Below are positions 27,157-36,180 of a DNA stretch of 64,000 nt, one piece after another. The position numbers were made by a program, and so were the translations under genes. The notes beneath the pieces are model-generated. The model was given only the letters and a program-made list of their open reading frames with translations. It did no database searches and had not been told where the DNA came from. How positions within the stretch are numbered: position 1 is the first letter of the stretch; the number at the start of each line of letters is the position of its first letter. This DNA is from Sporosarcina sp. FSL K6-3457 (GTDB lineage: Bacteria; Bacillota; Bacilli; Bacillales_A; Planococcaceae): contig NZ_JBBOWX010000001.1 of NCBI RefSeq assembly GCF_038007285.1, positions 761,501-825,500 on the forward strand, given 5' to 3'.

Positions 27157-27739
27157 TTCACTTCCGCTTGAATACAAAACAGAACAAAATAAGTTGAATA
27201 TTTTAGGCTTCTGGATTTTCATTGGCGCTGAAGTGATGCTGTTTGCAACTCTTTTCGCAACGTATTTCACACTCGAGCACCGTACGGCTGATGGACCCAC
27301 AGGGGCGGAGATTTTTGAAATCACGCCGGTGCTTATTGAGACAATTTTGCTACTGACAAGTAGTTTCATAATTGGTCTTGGTGTGCATGCGATGCGCCTT
27401 GGACGCAAGAATGCCATGATGACATTCTTTGCGATTACATTGCTGCTAGGTTTAGCATTCCTAGGTGTGGAAATTTATGAGTTTACGCATTACGTTAATG
27501 TTGGAGCAGGACTTCAGGTGAGTGCCTTTACAGGTATTCTTTTGACGACATTAGGGACACATGGAGCGCACGTAACACTCGGTCTGTTCTGGGGATTGTT
27601 CATCATCCTACAAGTGAAAAAACAAGGTTTGACGCCTAAAACGGCCAATAAAGCCTTCATCTTTTCATTGTACTGGCATTTCTTAGATGTCGTCTGGATC
27701 TTTATTTTCAGCTTCATCTATTTGAAAGGAATGATGTAA
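27143..27739 (+). CDS. qoxC: Cytochrome aa3 quinol oxidase subunit III
   Basis: 198 residues with five membrane spans, CoxC/CyoC-like ([55 protein letters not shown]). Subunit III stabilises the oxidase and its proton uptake. The start overlaps qoxB and the stop is followed one base later by qoxD, so all four genes form one transcript. Confidence 0.96.
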   Translation: MKIDNSLPLEYKTEQNKLNILGFWIFIGAEVMLFATLFATYFTLEHRTADGPTGAEIFEITPVLIETILLLTSSFIIGLGVHAMRLGRKNAMMTFFAITLLLGLAFLGVEIYEFTHYVNVGAGLQVSAFTGILLTTLGTHGAHVTLGLFWGLFIILQVKKQGLTPKTANKAFIFSLYWHFLDVVWIFIFSFIYLKGMM

Positions 27740-27740
27740 C

Positions 27741-28022
27741 ATGAGTGAATTATTCCCGCGTAAACAGGTCATGGGCTTTGTGTTTTCAATGGTGTTAACG
27801 GCAGCTGCACTGACGGTCTATTTTCTAGATGTGTCATTTGCAGTAGGGATGACGATTTTGTTAGTTACCGCATTCGTGCAAGCGGCAGTTCAGCTCATCG
27901 TGTTCATGCATGCCGGTGAGACAGAGGATAAACATGCGATTTATATGAACATCTATTATGGTGTTGCCATAGCCCTTGTCACCATCTTCGGTACACTATT
28001 GATTTTAGTTTGGGATATGTAA
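27741..28022 (+). CDS. qoxD: Cytochrome aa3 quinol oxidase subunit IV
   Basis: 93 residues with three membrane spans, CyoD/QoxD-type (VQAAVQLIVFMHAGE is the typical central motif). It assists assembly of the CuB centre. Last gene of the operon; a very strong terminator follows within 12 bases. Confidence 0.95.
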   Translation: MSELFPRKQVMGFVFSMVLTAAALTVYFLDVSFAVGMTILLVTAFVQAAVQLIVFMHAGETEDKHAIYMNIYYGVAIALVTIFGTLLILVWDM

Positions 28023-28033
28023 TGAATTCAATG

Positions 28034-28064
28034 AAAAAGGAGTGCCAACTGGCACTCCTTTTTT
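28034..28064. terminator. Bidirectional terminator after qoxD
   Basis: A perfect 14-bp stem (28034-28047 with 28050-28063) with A-tract and T-tract arms serves qoxD and the convergent minus-strand gene. Confidence 0.93.
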
Positions 28065-28296
28065 ATTGAATGACACGTATTCCTTTATCCCTTTTTTCTT
28101 GCATTTCTTCTGTTGCAACAAAGAATATCCCCATAAGGAAGATGAAAATAGCCCCCATAATTGTACCGATTCCGATACCCGTGATTGCGCTGTAGTCACT
28201 AATAAAAAATCCGTATAAAAAAATAGAAATTCCGACGGTAAGTATCGTTCCCCCAGTATACTTAACGATGTTCAGCATAGCTTGTTTTGAATCCAT
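28063..28296 (-). CDS. Small membrane protein, 77 residues, unknown
   Basis: Two hydrophobic spans (about 14-35 and 42-62 from the chosen start), a short N-terminus and a charged C-terminus (EEMQEKRDKGIRV). ATG 28296 is chosen over an upstream in-frame ATG at 28335 because AAGGGAGTG lies 6-8 bases before it. The stop codon lies in the T-run of the qoxD terminator. No family was recognised; convergent to qox and probably unrelated to it. Confidence 0.65.
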   Translation of the reverse strand: MDSKQAMLNIVKYTGGTILTVGISIFLYGFFISDYSAITGIGIGTIMGAIFIFLMGIFFVATEEMQEKRDKGIRVIQ

Positions 28297-28539
28297 TTCA
28301 ATCACTCCCTTACTGCTATTATCACCAATGTTCACAAAGTTGTCAAATTATATTTTGGAAATAGATTTCGTCTAACCTTTAAGTTTGACATTTGGTTATG
28401 GTATTGAAAATATATAATCATTTATCCTGTAATAACTCTATCAAATATTGGCTTACGTGCATGGATTTGAGTATAATACAATACGACTAGATGAGTGACA
28501 AATATCTCCTAGTTTATTACTTTCCATAAAGGAGTCATT

Positions 28540-29208
28540 ATGAACATACCAATTATATTTGAAGACAATCATTTGCTACTTGTTGAAAAGCCAGTAAATA
28601 TACCTGTACAAGGTGATACGAGTGGAGATGCCGATTTGCTGACGCTATTAAAAGAAGATATAAAAGTTCGTTATCAAAAGCCAGGAAATGTTTACTTGGG
28701 GCTCGTTCATCGTTTAGATCGTCCTGTCGGTGGGGTGATGGTGTTTGCTAAAACGTCGAAGGCAGCTTCCCGATTATCGGATATTCTGCGCAAAAAAGAG
28801 TTGGAGCGAACATACTTAGCTGTTGTTCGAGGGGTTCCACAGAAGAAAAAGGCCGTTTTGGAGCATTATCTTTTTAAAGATACAAAGAAAAATAAAGTGT
28901 CTACCGTCTCAGCTAATCATACGAATGCTAAAAAAGCAGTACTTGAATATGAAACGATTAGCAGTACAGAACAACTAAGCCTTCTGTCTATTCGCCTCCA
29001 CACGGGTCGCTCCCACCAAATCCGCGTTCAGCTCTCCGCAATTGGATTGCCGCTCTATGGTGATCAAAAATATGGACAACAAGTCAATCGCCCTGGGCAA
29101 CAAATTTCTTTATGGGCACATGAACTAGAATTTATACACCCAACGACAAAAGAAGTTATAAAGGTACAATCGCAGCCGCCGAACGAATATCCGTGGAATT
29201 TATGGTAA
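28540..29208 (+). CDS. RluA-family pseudouridine synthase
   Basis: 222 residues, a catalytic domain without an S4 domain. The active-site motif HRLDRPVGG (about 66-74) contains the catalytic aspartate; RTYLAVV and the C-terminal LHTGRSHQIRVQL motif are also present. These enzymes isomerise specific uridines in rRNA or tRNA. AAAGGAG precedes the ATG; a TATAAT at 28472-28477 is a plausible -10. Monocistronic, with a strong terminator behind. Which RNA it modifies is not deducible. Confidence 0.9.
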   Translation: MNIPIIFEDNHLLLVEKPVNIPVQGDTSGDADLLTLLKEDIKVRYQKPGNVYLGLVHRLDRPVGGVMVFAKTSKAASRLSDILRKKELERTYLAVVRGVPQKKKAVLEHYLFKDTKKNKVSTVSANHTNAKKAVLEYETISSTEQLSLLSIRLHTGRSHQIRVQLSAIGLPLYGDQKYGQQVNRPGQQISLWAHELEFIHPTTKEVIKVQSQPPNEYPWNLW

Positions 29209-29254
29209 TTTTACGGTAAGCCTCTAGTCCGGGGACTTATTGAATATGAATGAT

Positions 29255-29300
29255 AAAAAATCTCTAGTGCGTGTGAGTACACATGCACTAGAGATTTTTG
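29255..29300. terminator. Terminator after pseudouridine synthase gene
   Basis: A stem of about 15 bp (29255-29270 with 29285-29299) with A/T arms. It can serve the convergent minus-strand small genes too. Confidence 0.9.
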
Positions 29301-29311
29301 CTTGGAATTCT

Positions 29312-29509
29312 TTATGTCAATTTATCGATACCGATTTTGAAAGTCAATTTGTATTTACGCGTGTAAAATGACACAAGACTCTTTTCAAAAAAAGGTTTTT
29401 GGATTTTCTTTTTCTTAGAAAGATAGCGATGCCCTAGCTCATATTGTCTTGCTTCTTGTTGTAGGTCAGCCATCCGTTGCTTTGCATAGTCTATATTGAT
29501 TGTAAACAT
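29312..29509 (-). CDS. Small basic protein, 65 residues, unknown
   Basis: The N-terminal half is an amphipathic helix (YAKQRMADLQQEARQYELG). The middle is lysine-rich (KKKKIQK) and the C-terminal part basic and hydrophobic. The start is backed by AAGGAGA on the minus strand, 7-8 bases before the ATG. It follows a 40-residue ORF on the same strand by 36 bases. No family was recognised. Confidence 0.6.
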   Translation of the reverse strand: MFTINIDYAKQRMADLQQEARQYELGHRYLSKKKKIQKPFFEKSLVSFYTRKYKLTFKIGIDKLT

Positions 29510-29545
29510 TATTTTTTCTCCTTAAGGAGAAGACCAATTGTATTG

Positions 29546-29668
29546 TTAAGGTGTGGCTAACACCGTTTCCATTAGCCAAATGTCACCTGAATAGTATGTT
29601 GGCAACTCCGTTTTATTTTTATCTACTAATTTATTGATCCGCTTACCATTCATTGTCGTTATCATCAT
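29546..29668 (-). CDS. Very small ORF, 40 residues, with strong ribosome binding site
   Basis: It starts at the first of two adjacent ATGs, with GAAGGAGGAG 7 bases upstream on the minus strand. It encodes a soluble peptide starting MMITTMNGKR with a YYSGDIWLME segment near the C-terminus. It is probably co-transcribed with the 65-residue gene downstream. Support is the ribosome site and position only. Confidence 0.5.
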   Translation of the reverse strand: MMITTMNGKRINKLVDKNKTELPTYYSGDIWLMETVLATP

Positions 29669-29882
29669 TTTTTTCTCCTCCTTCAATTTTTTGTCCATTC
29701 AACTCATAGAATCACTATAGCCAACTGGGGATTTCCATTCCCCAATCGGCGCTATCCACTTTCGAGAGATTCCTTTTTCAATAGTTTTCTTTGCTGTCTT
29801 ATGTTCATCATTACCAGCACTCCTTTTTTTCTTATTTGATTGATATATGCAACACGCAATGCGTGAAAACACCAGATTTCTA

Positions 29883-30062
29883 TCAATTATGCCTTGGCAT
29901 GATTGCGTCCGGATTTTTTCGAGCTTGGGGCCTACTGGATGTAGGTCATGCAACCGATGCCGCAGGACGCGGCGAACTTAGGTTGCCTTCTTAGCTTCCC
30001 TGAAAATCCGTGACATCCGCCGGAGGATTTATCTGAATCCAGCAAAGTTGGATTCAGATAAA
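29883..30062 (+). repeat. Dispersed repeat family C copy
   Basis: It shares TCAATT-TGCC, ATTGCGTCSGGATTTT and GACATCCGCCGGAGG with the copy at 62476-62606. Both end in a hairpin whose arms differ: here TTTATCTGAATCCA paired with TGGATTCAGATAAA. No credible gene lies in it. Confidence 0.8.
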
Positions 30063-30069
30063 TGCACAC

Positions 30070-30104
30070 AAAAAAGCACACGCTTCTTTACATAAGCGTG
30101 TGCT
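30070..30104 (-). terminator. Minus-strand terminator of the 26-residue peptide gene
   Basis: An 11-bp perfect stem (30075-30085 with 30094-30104) followed on the minus strand by a T run (30074-30070), about 40 bases after the small ORF stop. Confidence 0.85.
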
Positions 30105-30139
30105 CATAGGAAAAGAACGGCAGACCATGCCATTCCGTA

Positions 30140-30220
30140 TTAATTATTTACAGAAAAATAATTTGCGGTTGGGCACGGAATTACTATGCAATTACTTTTT
30201 GACATTCTAAATGTAGTCAT
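30140..30220 (-). CDS. Micropeptide gene, 26 residues
   Basis: The ORF has ATG at 30220 with GGAGGTG about 8 bases upstream, a -35/-10 promoter upstream (30262-30291) and a terminator downstream, so it is a complete transcription unit. The peptide is MTTFRMSKSNCIVIPCPTAN followed by YFSVNN. It has two cysteines five residues apart around a proline-rich core, no signal peptide and no membrane span. It could be a signalling peptide, a modified-peptide precursor, or a leader whose translation matters more than the product. No family was recognised. Confidence 0.6.
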   Translation of the reverse strand: MTTFRMSKSNCIVIPCPTANYFSVNN

Positions 30221-30261
30221 CTTCCGCACCTCCATTTCTAATTTGAATATCTAACTACTTT

Positions 30262-30291
30262 AGGATAACATTACCTCTTTCTGAATGTCAA
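30262..30291 (-). promoter_or_regulatory. Promoter of the micropeptide gene
   Basis: Minus strand: -35 TTGACA (30291-30286), 18-base spacer containing an extended TG, -10 TATCCT (30267-30262). Confidence 0.65.
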
Positions 30292-30328
30292 CACTTTTCT
30301 GTAAATGTTGTAGTTCAATCCTTCCGAT

Positions 30329-30371
30329 TGTGATTTTAATCACAATTGAGTTATTTGGATAATAGTAAAAT
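30329..30371 (+). promoter_or_regulatory. Fnr/Crp-type box and -10 for chemoreceptor gene
   Basis: TGTGA-TTTTAA-TCACA (30329-30344) lies inside a 20-base dyad (30327-30346). A -10 TAAAAT (30366-30371) puts the start near 30378, so the box is centred at -41.5, the class II activator position. Confidence 0.75.
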
Positions 30372-30412
30372 TAGGGTATGCATATACGTAAAATTGATTG
30401 GGGATGATTACT

Positions 30413-32131
30413 TTGAAAAGCTTACGTTCCAAAATTTTATTATTAGTGCTATCTATGGTTTTTCTATGTACATTTCTAATGTCTATATTTGGTTATTTCG
30501 TTAATTATAAAGCCGTTGAGGATGAGGTAGGAATAGAACTGATTGGCTGTGCGAATGTTGCAACGCTAGTTATTGATTGGCAAGACGTTGAATTACTCAA
30601 GAACAATCCTCAGGATGATAAAGCTTTAATAGCCCTTGAAGAGGGAATAACAGCATTTATTAATAAAAAAACATGGTTTAAAGATGCTTTTATCATATCG
30701 GTAAATGAGGGTACTGCTACTTTATTGGCAGCAGATGAACGATTAAAAAGTCAGGGATACCAAGCGGGGGATAACTTCCATTATGACGAGGCTATCGACA
30801 GGGCTATTGAAGCGACAACTACTATGCAACACCAGATGCCTATGTACTCCAAGGTTTACACATTTCAAAATAGTAAGCGAATATCAGGCTATTCACCAAT
30901 TTTAAATGATGAAAAAGAGATTATAGCATTTTTAGGAGTGGATTATCATGGTGAGGTTGTGGCTGAACGCACATGGCCACGGGTATGGATTATTGTCAAG
31001 GTCGGTATTGGTATATTTATGCTGGCTACAATCATTACACTACTTGTTGCGAATAGAATTGTGCGTCCGTTGGTGCAATTAAAAAATCAGGCAGAAACCT
31101 TTGCGAGTGGTGACTTAGCTACTTATATTGATACATATAAGAAAGATGAGATTGGACAGCTTGCGCAGAGCTTCGAAAAAATGCGTCAAAGTTTGTTGAC
31201 AATATTAATACAAGTAAAGGATTCGTCCATCCAATTATCGGAGTCCTCTAGATTATTAGCGGCTAATTCAGAAGAACAAACACTTGCAACAGACATGATT
31301 GCAAAATCTTCTGTCGAGCTAGCGATTGAATCGGAGAAACAGGTAGAAGAAACGGTTTTCATATCAAAAGCGATAAATAACCTCGAAATAGATATGGGGA
31401 AAGTGAATGATAATGCAATTGAAGCAAAAGTTCAATCGGAGAAGTCTATTCAATTGGCAAGACAAGGAAAGAATGATATGACAATGATGGCTCAACAGAT
31501 GGGTGCGACGAGTCAAAGTATTGAAAATGCGATGGAAAAGTTTGAGCTGTTGACGGAGAAATCGAAAACGACTGTGGATATTATTTCGACAATCTTAATG
31601 ATTTCCAACCAAACCAATTTATTGGCACTGAATGCTAGTATTGAGGCAGCGAGAGCAGGAGAGAATGGGAGCAGTTTTACGGTTGTAGCAACAGAGGTGA
31701 GGGAGTTGGCTAATCAGTCTAAAGAGGCGGCAGATAATATCAAAATGATTTTAGAAGAAATTCAATTGAATATAAAGGAAGCGCATTTCGCATTGTATGA
31801 TGGTGTCGAGCAGTTTGGTATAGGTAAGGATTTAGTGCGTCAATCTGGGCATTCATTTGAAACAATTTTCGCAGCGATTGAGGAAGTATTCGAAAAATCT
31901 ATTTCTACTTCAAATGTTGTGTTAAGTAGTACGCAATTAGTCAATCAGATTCATACTAGTATTGAAAAAGTAACGAATGGAGTAGGTAATGTCGCTATAT
32001 CATCAAAAGAACTGTCTGCAGCAAGCGAGCAGCAGGCTGAGATGATTTACGAAGAATTACAATCTGTGAAAAACTTGTCCTCGCTTGCTGAACAGTTACA
32101 ATCCACAGTTCAACAATTTAAAATGGACTAG
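30413..32131 (+). CDS. Methyl-accepting chemotaxis protein with extracytoplasmic sensor
   Basis: About 572 residues. Span one is near the N-terminus, then an extracytoplasmic ligand domain of about 160 residues, span two ([21 protein letters not shown]), HAMP, and a cytoplasmic signalling domain with the hairpin tip motif [18 protein letters not shown] (here followed by NGSS where HGKG is usual). It reports to CheA through CheW. Start uncertain: TTG 30413 is favoured because TGGGGA lies at the right distance; ATG 30404 is the alternative. The Fnr-type promoter suggests oxygen- or redox-linked expression. Confidence 0.9.
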   Translation: MKSLRSKILLLVLSMVFLCTFLMSIFGYFVNYKAVEDEVGIELIGCANVATLVIDWQDVELLKNNPQDDKALIALEEGITAFINKKTWFKDAFIISVNEGTATLLAADERLKSQGYQAGDNFHYDEAIDRAIEATTTMQHQMPMYSKVYTFQNSKRISGYSPILNDEKEIIAFLGVDYHGEVVAERTWPRVWIIVKVGIGIFMLATIITLLVANRIVRPLVQLKNQAETFASGDLATYIDTYKKDEIGQLAQSFEKMRQSLLTILIQVKDSSIQLSESSRLLAANSEEQTLATDMIAKSSVELAIESEKQVEETVFISKAINNLEIDMGKVNDNAIEAKVQSEKSIQLARQGKNDMTMMAQQMGATSQSIENAMEKFELLTEKSKTTVDIISTILMISNQTNLLALNASIEAARAGENGSSFTVVATEVRELANQSKEAADNIKMILEEIQLNIKEAHFALYDGVEQFGIGKDLVRQSGHSFETIFAAIEEVFEKSISTSNVVLSSTQLVNQIHTSIEKVTNGVGNVAISSKELSAASEQQAEMIYEELQSVKNLSSLAEQLQSTVQQFKMD

Positions 32132-32173
32132 CTGGATGAATACTATGTAAATTATCTACATCTGTTGATTAAC

Positions 32174-32424
32174 CAAAAAAACTTAATCAAACATTATGTG
32201 CACTGTGTACAGTTCTTTTGATTCGCTGTGGATTGAATGATTTCTATACCATTATCGAGTTATTTTTATGCGTAGGAAGTGTCACATTCTTATAAAACTT
32301 GCCAAAAGTAAAGTGGGAGCACCTTATACAAAGTGCAGGGGTGCCCGAAATTGCATCTTCGGGCACTTACATTCCCTATAGAAAGTCATCTATTCTTTTC
32401 TTTCCAAGCAACTGCATTTTTTAC
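32174..32424. repeat. Hairpin-rich intergenic element, short copy
   Basis: It matches the two ends of the element at 5729-6286 but lacks about 300 internal bases; the junction falls where the long copy has similar CTGTT...TAGG sequences. It contains the shared 9-bp GTGCCCGAA/TTCGGGCAC hairpin, which may terminate the chemoreceptor genes. It fills the gap between convergent chemoreceptor genes. Confidence 0.75.
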
Positions 32425-32432
32425 GGGTATCT

Positions 32433-33593
32433 TTATTGTGTAATCGCATCAAGTTGTAAACTAATCTCGCTTAGGTGACTTGCAGAATCTGCAATCATCG
32501 CAATCATTGTGTTTTGTGACTGAATGGATGAAACGATATTATCGACTGATACAACCGTTTGTTGTGAAACCTCAGATGTATTTTGAATCGCAAGCGTTAT
32601 ATTATGGTTTTGTTCTGTGACTGTCTGGAGTTCATCATGTAAGGTATCGATGGCTTCAATCGTTTGTGCCACAGCTTGACGGATAGCGACGAATTCTATT
32701 TCAGTTGCTTTGACAGATTCATCGAGTTGTTTGGAATGAGAAATTGTTTCCATCATAGTGTTAACCGTGTTCTCTGTTTCCTTTTCAATGCTTGAAATCA
32801 TATCTTGGATTTGTTTTGTAGCCATATTTGATTGTTCTGCTAATTTACGTACCTCACTCGCAACAACAGCAAACCCTTTACCATGAGTTCCTGCTCTTGC
32901 AGCTTCAATACTGGCATTGAGCGCCAATAAATTTGTTTCTGAAGCAATATTTTTAATGGTTTCTGTTATCCGTGAAATATCGATTGTTTTATTGTATAAC
33001 TCGGTAATGCTTGCACTGATTTTATCTGCGGCTTGCAATGACTCATCATTGGATTTTTTAAGTTGTGTTACCATCTCAGCGCCTTTTTGCGTTGCTGTTT
33101 CGGACTGTGTAGTGACTTGTTTAATGAGCTGGTTTTGTTGATTCATAGAGATGATTGAGTTATTCATTACTTTAACGCGGTCATTAATGCTTTCCATGTC
33201 GGTTAATTGATGTAAGACTTCTTGTGAAATAGTAGTAATCGCATAGTTGATTTCCTCGCTGGCGGCTGAAGTTTCTTCGGAAATAGCTGTTAGTTCTCCA
33301 GCAGACATAATGACATTGATGCTGGCATCGCCTATTCGTTGGAAAAGCTCCTCCGTATCAAGTGAAGGTTCATCGTTTTCATCGATTGTTTGTTGGGGGG
33401 ATACAGTATGTTGCTGACAGACAGCGTAAACAAACCATAGACCGATTAGGAGAATGAGAGCGATTACAATTGTAGTAAGCAGTAAACTTTGTTGGCTGAA
33501 CAGTATGCCAGCTACACCAGCTACTACGACTGTAATGATATGAATAAGTACTAATTTCATCAATAAAGTATTGTTTTTTAGTATTTTTATCAT
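32433..33593 (-). CDS. Minimal methyl-accepting protein without a ligand domain
   Basis: 386 residues. Two spans (about 11-31 and 36-58) are separated by only a few residues, so there is no extracytoplasmic sensor, and no HAMP is recognisable. The rest is a coiled-coil signalling domain with the tip [36 protein letters not shown]. It may sense membrane or cytoplasmic cues such as energy or oxygen state. Monocistronic, transcribed towards the preceding chemoreceptor gene. Confidence 0.88.
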   Translation of the reverse strand: MIKILKNNTLLMKLVLIHIITVVVAGVAGILFSQQSLLLTTIVIALILLIGLWFVYAVCQQHTVSPQQTIDENDEPSLDTEELFQRIGDASINVIMSAGELTAISEETSAASEEINYAITTISQEVLHQLTDMESINDRVKVMNNSIISMNQQNQLIKQVTTQSETATQKGAEMVTQLKKSNDESLQAADKISASITELYNKTIDISRITETIKNIASETNLLALNASIEAARAGTHGKGFAVVASEVRKLAEQSNMATKQIQDMISSIEKETENTVNTMMETISHSKQLDESVKATEIEFVAIRQAVAQTIEAIDTLHDELQTVTEQNHNITLAIQNTSEVSQQTVVSVDNIVSSIQSQNTMIAMIADSASHLSEISLQLDAITQ

Positions 33594-33650
33594 AGACTTA
33601 GCACTTCCTTCTTTTAATCTAGAATAGTGTTATTTTACTATGGTGTAGCT

Positions 33651-33697
33651 AAAAATAGGCGGGTCAGACAAAGTAGGGAAGTAAGTCTGACACCGCC
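33651..33697 (-). terminator. Terminator of the lic-type operon
   Basis: Minus strand: the GGCGG..TCAGAC arm at 33658-33669 pairs with GTCTGA..CCGCC at 33685-33697, followed by TATTTTT. It lies 6 bases after the MupG-like stop. Confidence 0.75.
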
Positions 33698-33702
33698 AGT
33701 GA

Positions 33703-34782
33703 TTATTTTTCGATTAACTTGAATTTCTGCCAAGGATGAACATGGTCCAGTAAAAATTGCTCGTCTTTGTCAATCGTTGCGACAATATTTGTATTTCCAC
33801 TGTTGTCCATATCTTTACGTGCAAGATGGAGTTCACCTTTATAGCGTGCATAGCCGACGTTATCAATAGTCACATCGCCACGTGTAATTGGCTCAGTATT
33901 ATGGGCTGGGAATTCCTCATGCGCAAAATCTACACGGGTTTGTGTTGAGCGAATCACATAGGCAGAAACGTCACCGCGGTTGAAGTGACCTTTAGCTAAG
34001 ACGATTTCTTTCTCAACAGCCGTTGTTTGTTCCTTAAACTCAACTTTTAGCTCCAATAAGTAGCGATTGAGCAAGGATAGACTTTTCAGTTCTTCGTCAG
34101 AAGCAAACATATTACCGATGATTAAATCATCAATCAGGCCTGTTTGGAAAAGGTCTTTTGCTTGTACATCAATGGCTAGTCCACGATGTTCTTCAAGAGT
34201 AGGAAGACCTTCTTGTACAGGCCATGGCCCGAATGCTGCATGTTTTGAAGAAATCATCGCCGCTGTGCGAATGCCTTGGTCTTTATATTGTGCAGAACAT
34301 TTTAGGAAATGCTCTCTAGATAGCGCTGTATAGCGGCGTGGATAGAAATTATGACAACCAATGATTTGCTGCTTGTTAGGTTGGTAAGAAAGAATCTGGT
34401 CAAGATATTTTGTGCCCTGGCTCATATTCAATTCAATAGCTAAGCCGTGTTCATTGAATGACATAATGCTTTCTTCGGCGCCAGAAAAGCCCATATCCAG
34501 TCTTAATCCTGATAGACCAAGCTCTTTGAAATAAGACAAATCTTTATAAGAAAGATTTTTATCCGCAAAAACGGTTGGGCTAACGTCAGCGATTACTTCA
34601 AAGCCAAGCTCATTTGCCTTTTTCAATAGCTGCTGTAGCTGTTGGACATCCTTGTCGTCATTCGCAGACATTAAGCATGTGAAGATACGTGAAAAGCCAT
34701 ATTCACTGGCCTTTTCCATATAGTTAACGAGTTCTTTTTCCGTACCGTATTGTGGATAAATTGAAATTCCAAGGTTTCTCAT
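33703..34782 (-). CDS. mupG: MupG-family (DUF871) TIM-barrel protein, putative 6-phospho-N-acetylmuramidase
   Basis: 359 residues. The N-terminal TIM barrel (about 1-235: LGISIYPQYGTEKELVNYM start, HNFYPRRYTALS central motif) and C-terminal cyclophilin-like domain (about 240-355: KGHFNRGDVSAYVIR) match the DUF871 family, whose Staphylococcus aureus member MupG cleaves MurNAc-6-P-GlcNAc. Here it is the last gene of a cellobiose/lichenan-type PTS operon, so its substrate may be a different phospho-disaccharide. AGGAGTG precedes the ATG. Family assignment is strong; substrate is open. Confidence 0.82.
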   Translation of the reverse strand: MRNLGISIYPQYGTEKELVNYMEKASEYGFSRIFTCLMSANDDKDVQQLQQLLKKANELGFEVIADVSPTVFADKNLSYKDLSYFKELGLSGLRLDMGFSGAEESIMSFNEHGLAIELNMSQGTKYLDQILSYQPNKQQIIGCHNFYPRRYTALSREHFLKCSAQYKDQGIRTAAMISSKHAAFGPWPVQEGLPTLEEHRGLAIDVQAKDLFQTGLIDDLIIGNMFASDEELKSLSLLNRYLLELKVEFKEQTTAVEKEIVLAKGHFNRGDVSAYVIRSTQTRVDFAHEEFPAHNTEPITRGDVTIDNVGYARYKGELHLARKDMDNSGNTNIVATIDKDEQFLLDHVHPWQKFKLIEK

Positions 34783-34794
34783 TAATATTCACTC

Positions 34795-36093
34795 CTATTT
34801 GTGAAATTGTGGTAGATAGTCTTGATTGGTTTCTAGTAAATCCTGTAGCAATAATTTGGCCACTTTACTGGAAGGAACAAAAGGATTAGTTGTTAGAGCC
34901 AGCAATGCTTTGCCTTTATCGCCTGTAACAGCTGCTTCAATCGTTAATTGTTCAAATGCTTTCACCTGTTGAATTAACCCATTAATTTCAGACGGTAATG
35001 TGCCTACTTGAATAGGCTGTGGTCCTTCACTGTTAACAACACAGGAAACTTCAATGACGACGTCGTCTGGAAGATTTGGAATGGTACCGTTATTAGGGAC
35101 ATTCACTGTGTGGATCGCGTGATCATTGGTCACGATAGAGGTAATAAGAGAAATAGCAGCCTCTGAATACAGTGCACCACCACGTTCTTCTAATTCTTTC
35201 GGTTTAACGTCTAGATTAGGATTGCTATACGTTTTAAATAATGCTTTTTCAATGACTTTTACTTGTTCAGCACGCGTGCCTCTGAGTTCTGCCGCTTCTT
35301 TTTCTTCAATGAGCATTTCATCCATCATGTAGTAATAGCGATGGTATGGGCATGGTAATGCTTGTAGCGCTTGTAAGAATTCTTTATCCCAAGGAGCATC
35401 ATGAATGTTACGCATATTCATATTGCGTCCTTCGGCAATTCGTTCAATAAGCGTGTTCATTTTGTCTTTACCACCCACAAAGACTTTCGTGGCATAGACG
35501 AGGTGGTTTAGTCCTGAGAAGGATATATTGAGGTCATCTCGATCGACTTCTAATATATTGGCAGCCATTTGTTTCATATTAACAGGTACGTTACACAGAC
35601 CGATTACCTTGACATTTGTATACTTATGAACGGCTTCAGTTACCATTCCTGCTGGGTTTGTGAAGTTAATCAACCAAGCATCTTTGGAGTATTGTTCAAT
35701 CTCATCGCAAATATCGAGGATAACTGGGATGGTACGAATGGCTTTGGCGAATCCACCAGGACCAACAGTTTCTTGACCGATGACATCGTATTTCAGTGGA
35801 ATTCGTTCATCATTGGCTCTAGCATCCAGACCGCCGACTCTGAATTGTGTTAAGACGAAATCAGCATTTGTTATGGCTTTAATCCGATTAAAAGTTAGTT
35901 CAACTTTGATAGGGAGACCGCTTTTTTGAATCATTCTTTTGGCCAGGGCACCGACAATCTCAAGTTTTTCTTTACCTGCTTCAATATCAACGAGAACAAT
36001 TTCATCTACTTTAAATTGATCGGCACGAAGGATAATCCCTTCGATAAGTTCAGGTGTATAGCTACTACCGCCACCGATTACAGCGATTTTCAT
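34795..36093 (-). CDS. licH: 6-phospho-beta-glucosidase, GH4 family
   Basis: 432 residues. Family 4 glycosidases use NAD+ and a divalent metal. Visible features are the Rossmann motif IGGGSSYTPELIEG at the N-terminus, NFTNPAGMVTEAV, the metal-binding cysteine in GLCNVPVNMK and histidine in SGLNHL. It splits PTS-imported 6-phospho-beta-glucosides (phosphocellobiose and similar) to glucose and glucose-6-P. It lies between the EIIA gene and the MupG-like gene (12-base spacing). Confidence 0.93.
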   Translation of the reverse strand: MKIAVIGGGSSYTPELIEGIILRADQFKVDEIVLVDIEAGKEKLEIVGALAKRMIQKSGLPIKVELTFNRIKAITNADFVLTQFRVGGLDARANDERIPLKYDVIGQETVGPGGFAKAIRTIPVILDICDEIEQYSKDAWLINFTNPAGMVTEAVHKYTNVKVIGLCNVPVNMKQMAANILEVDRDDLNISFSGLNHLVYATKVFVGGKDKMNTLIERIAEGRNMNMRNIHDAPWDKEFLQALQALPCPYHRYYYMMDEMLIEEKEAAELRGTRAEQVKVIEKALFKTYSNPNLDVKPKELEERGGALYSEAAISLITSIVTNDHAIHTVNVPNNGTIPNLPDDVVIEVSCVVNSEGPQPIQVGTLPSEINGLIQQVKAFEQLTIEAAVTGDKGKALLALTTNPFVPSSKVAKLLLQDLLETNQDYLPQFHK

Positions 36094-36180
36094 GATGAAT
36101 CCTCCGCTCTATATAGTCACACAGTAAAAGGAGAAATCGATGAACCACCCGAATTCTCCTCACCGTGTATTTTTCATCGT

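Noticed and set aside
29699..29994. ORFs on both strands running into the family C repeat
   Set aside because: They start or end inside repeat sequence, have no ribosome sites and contradict each other in strand.
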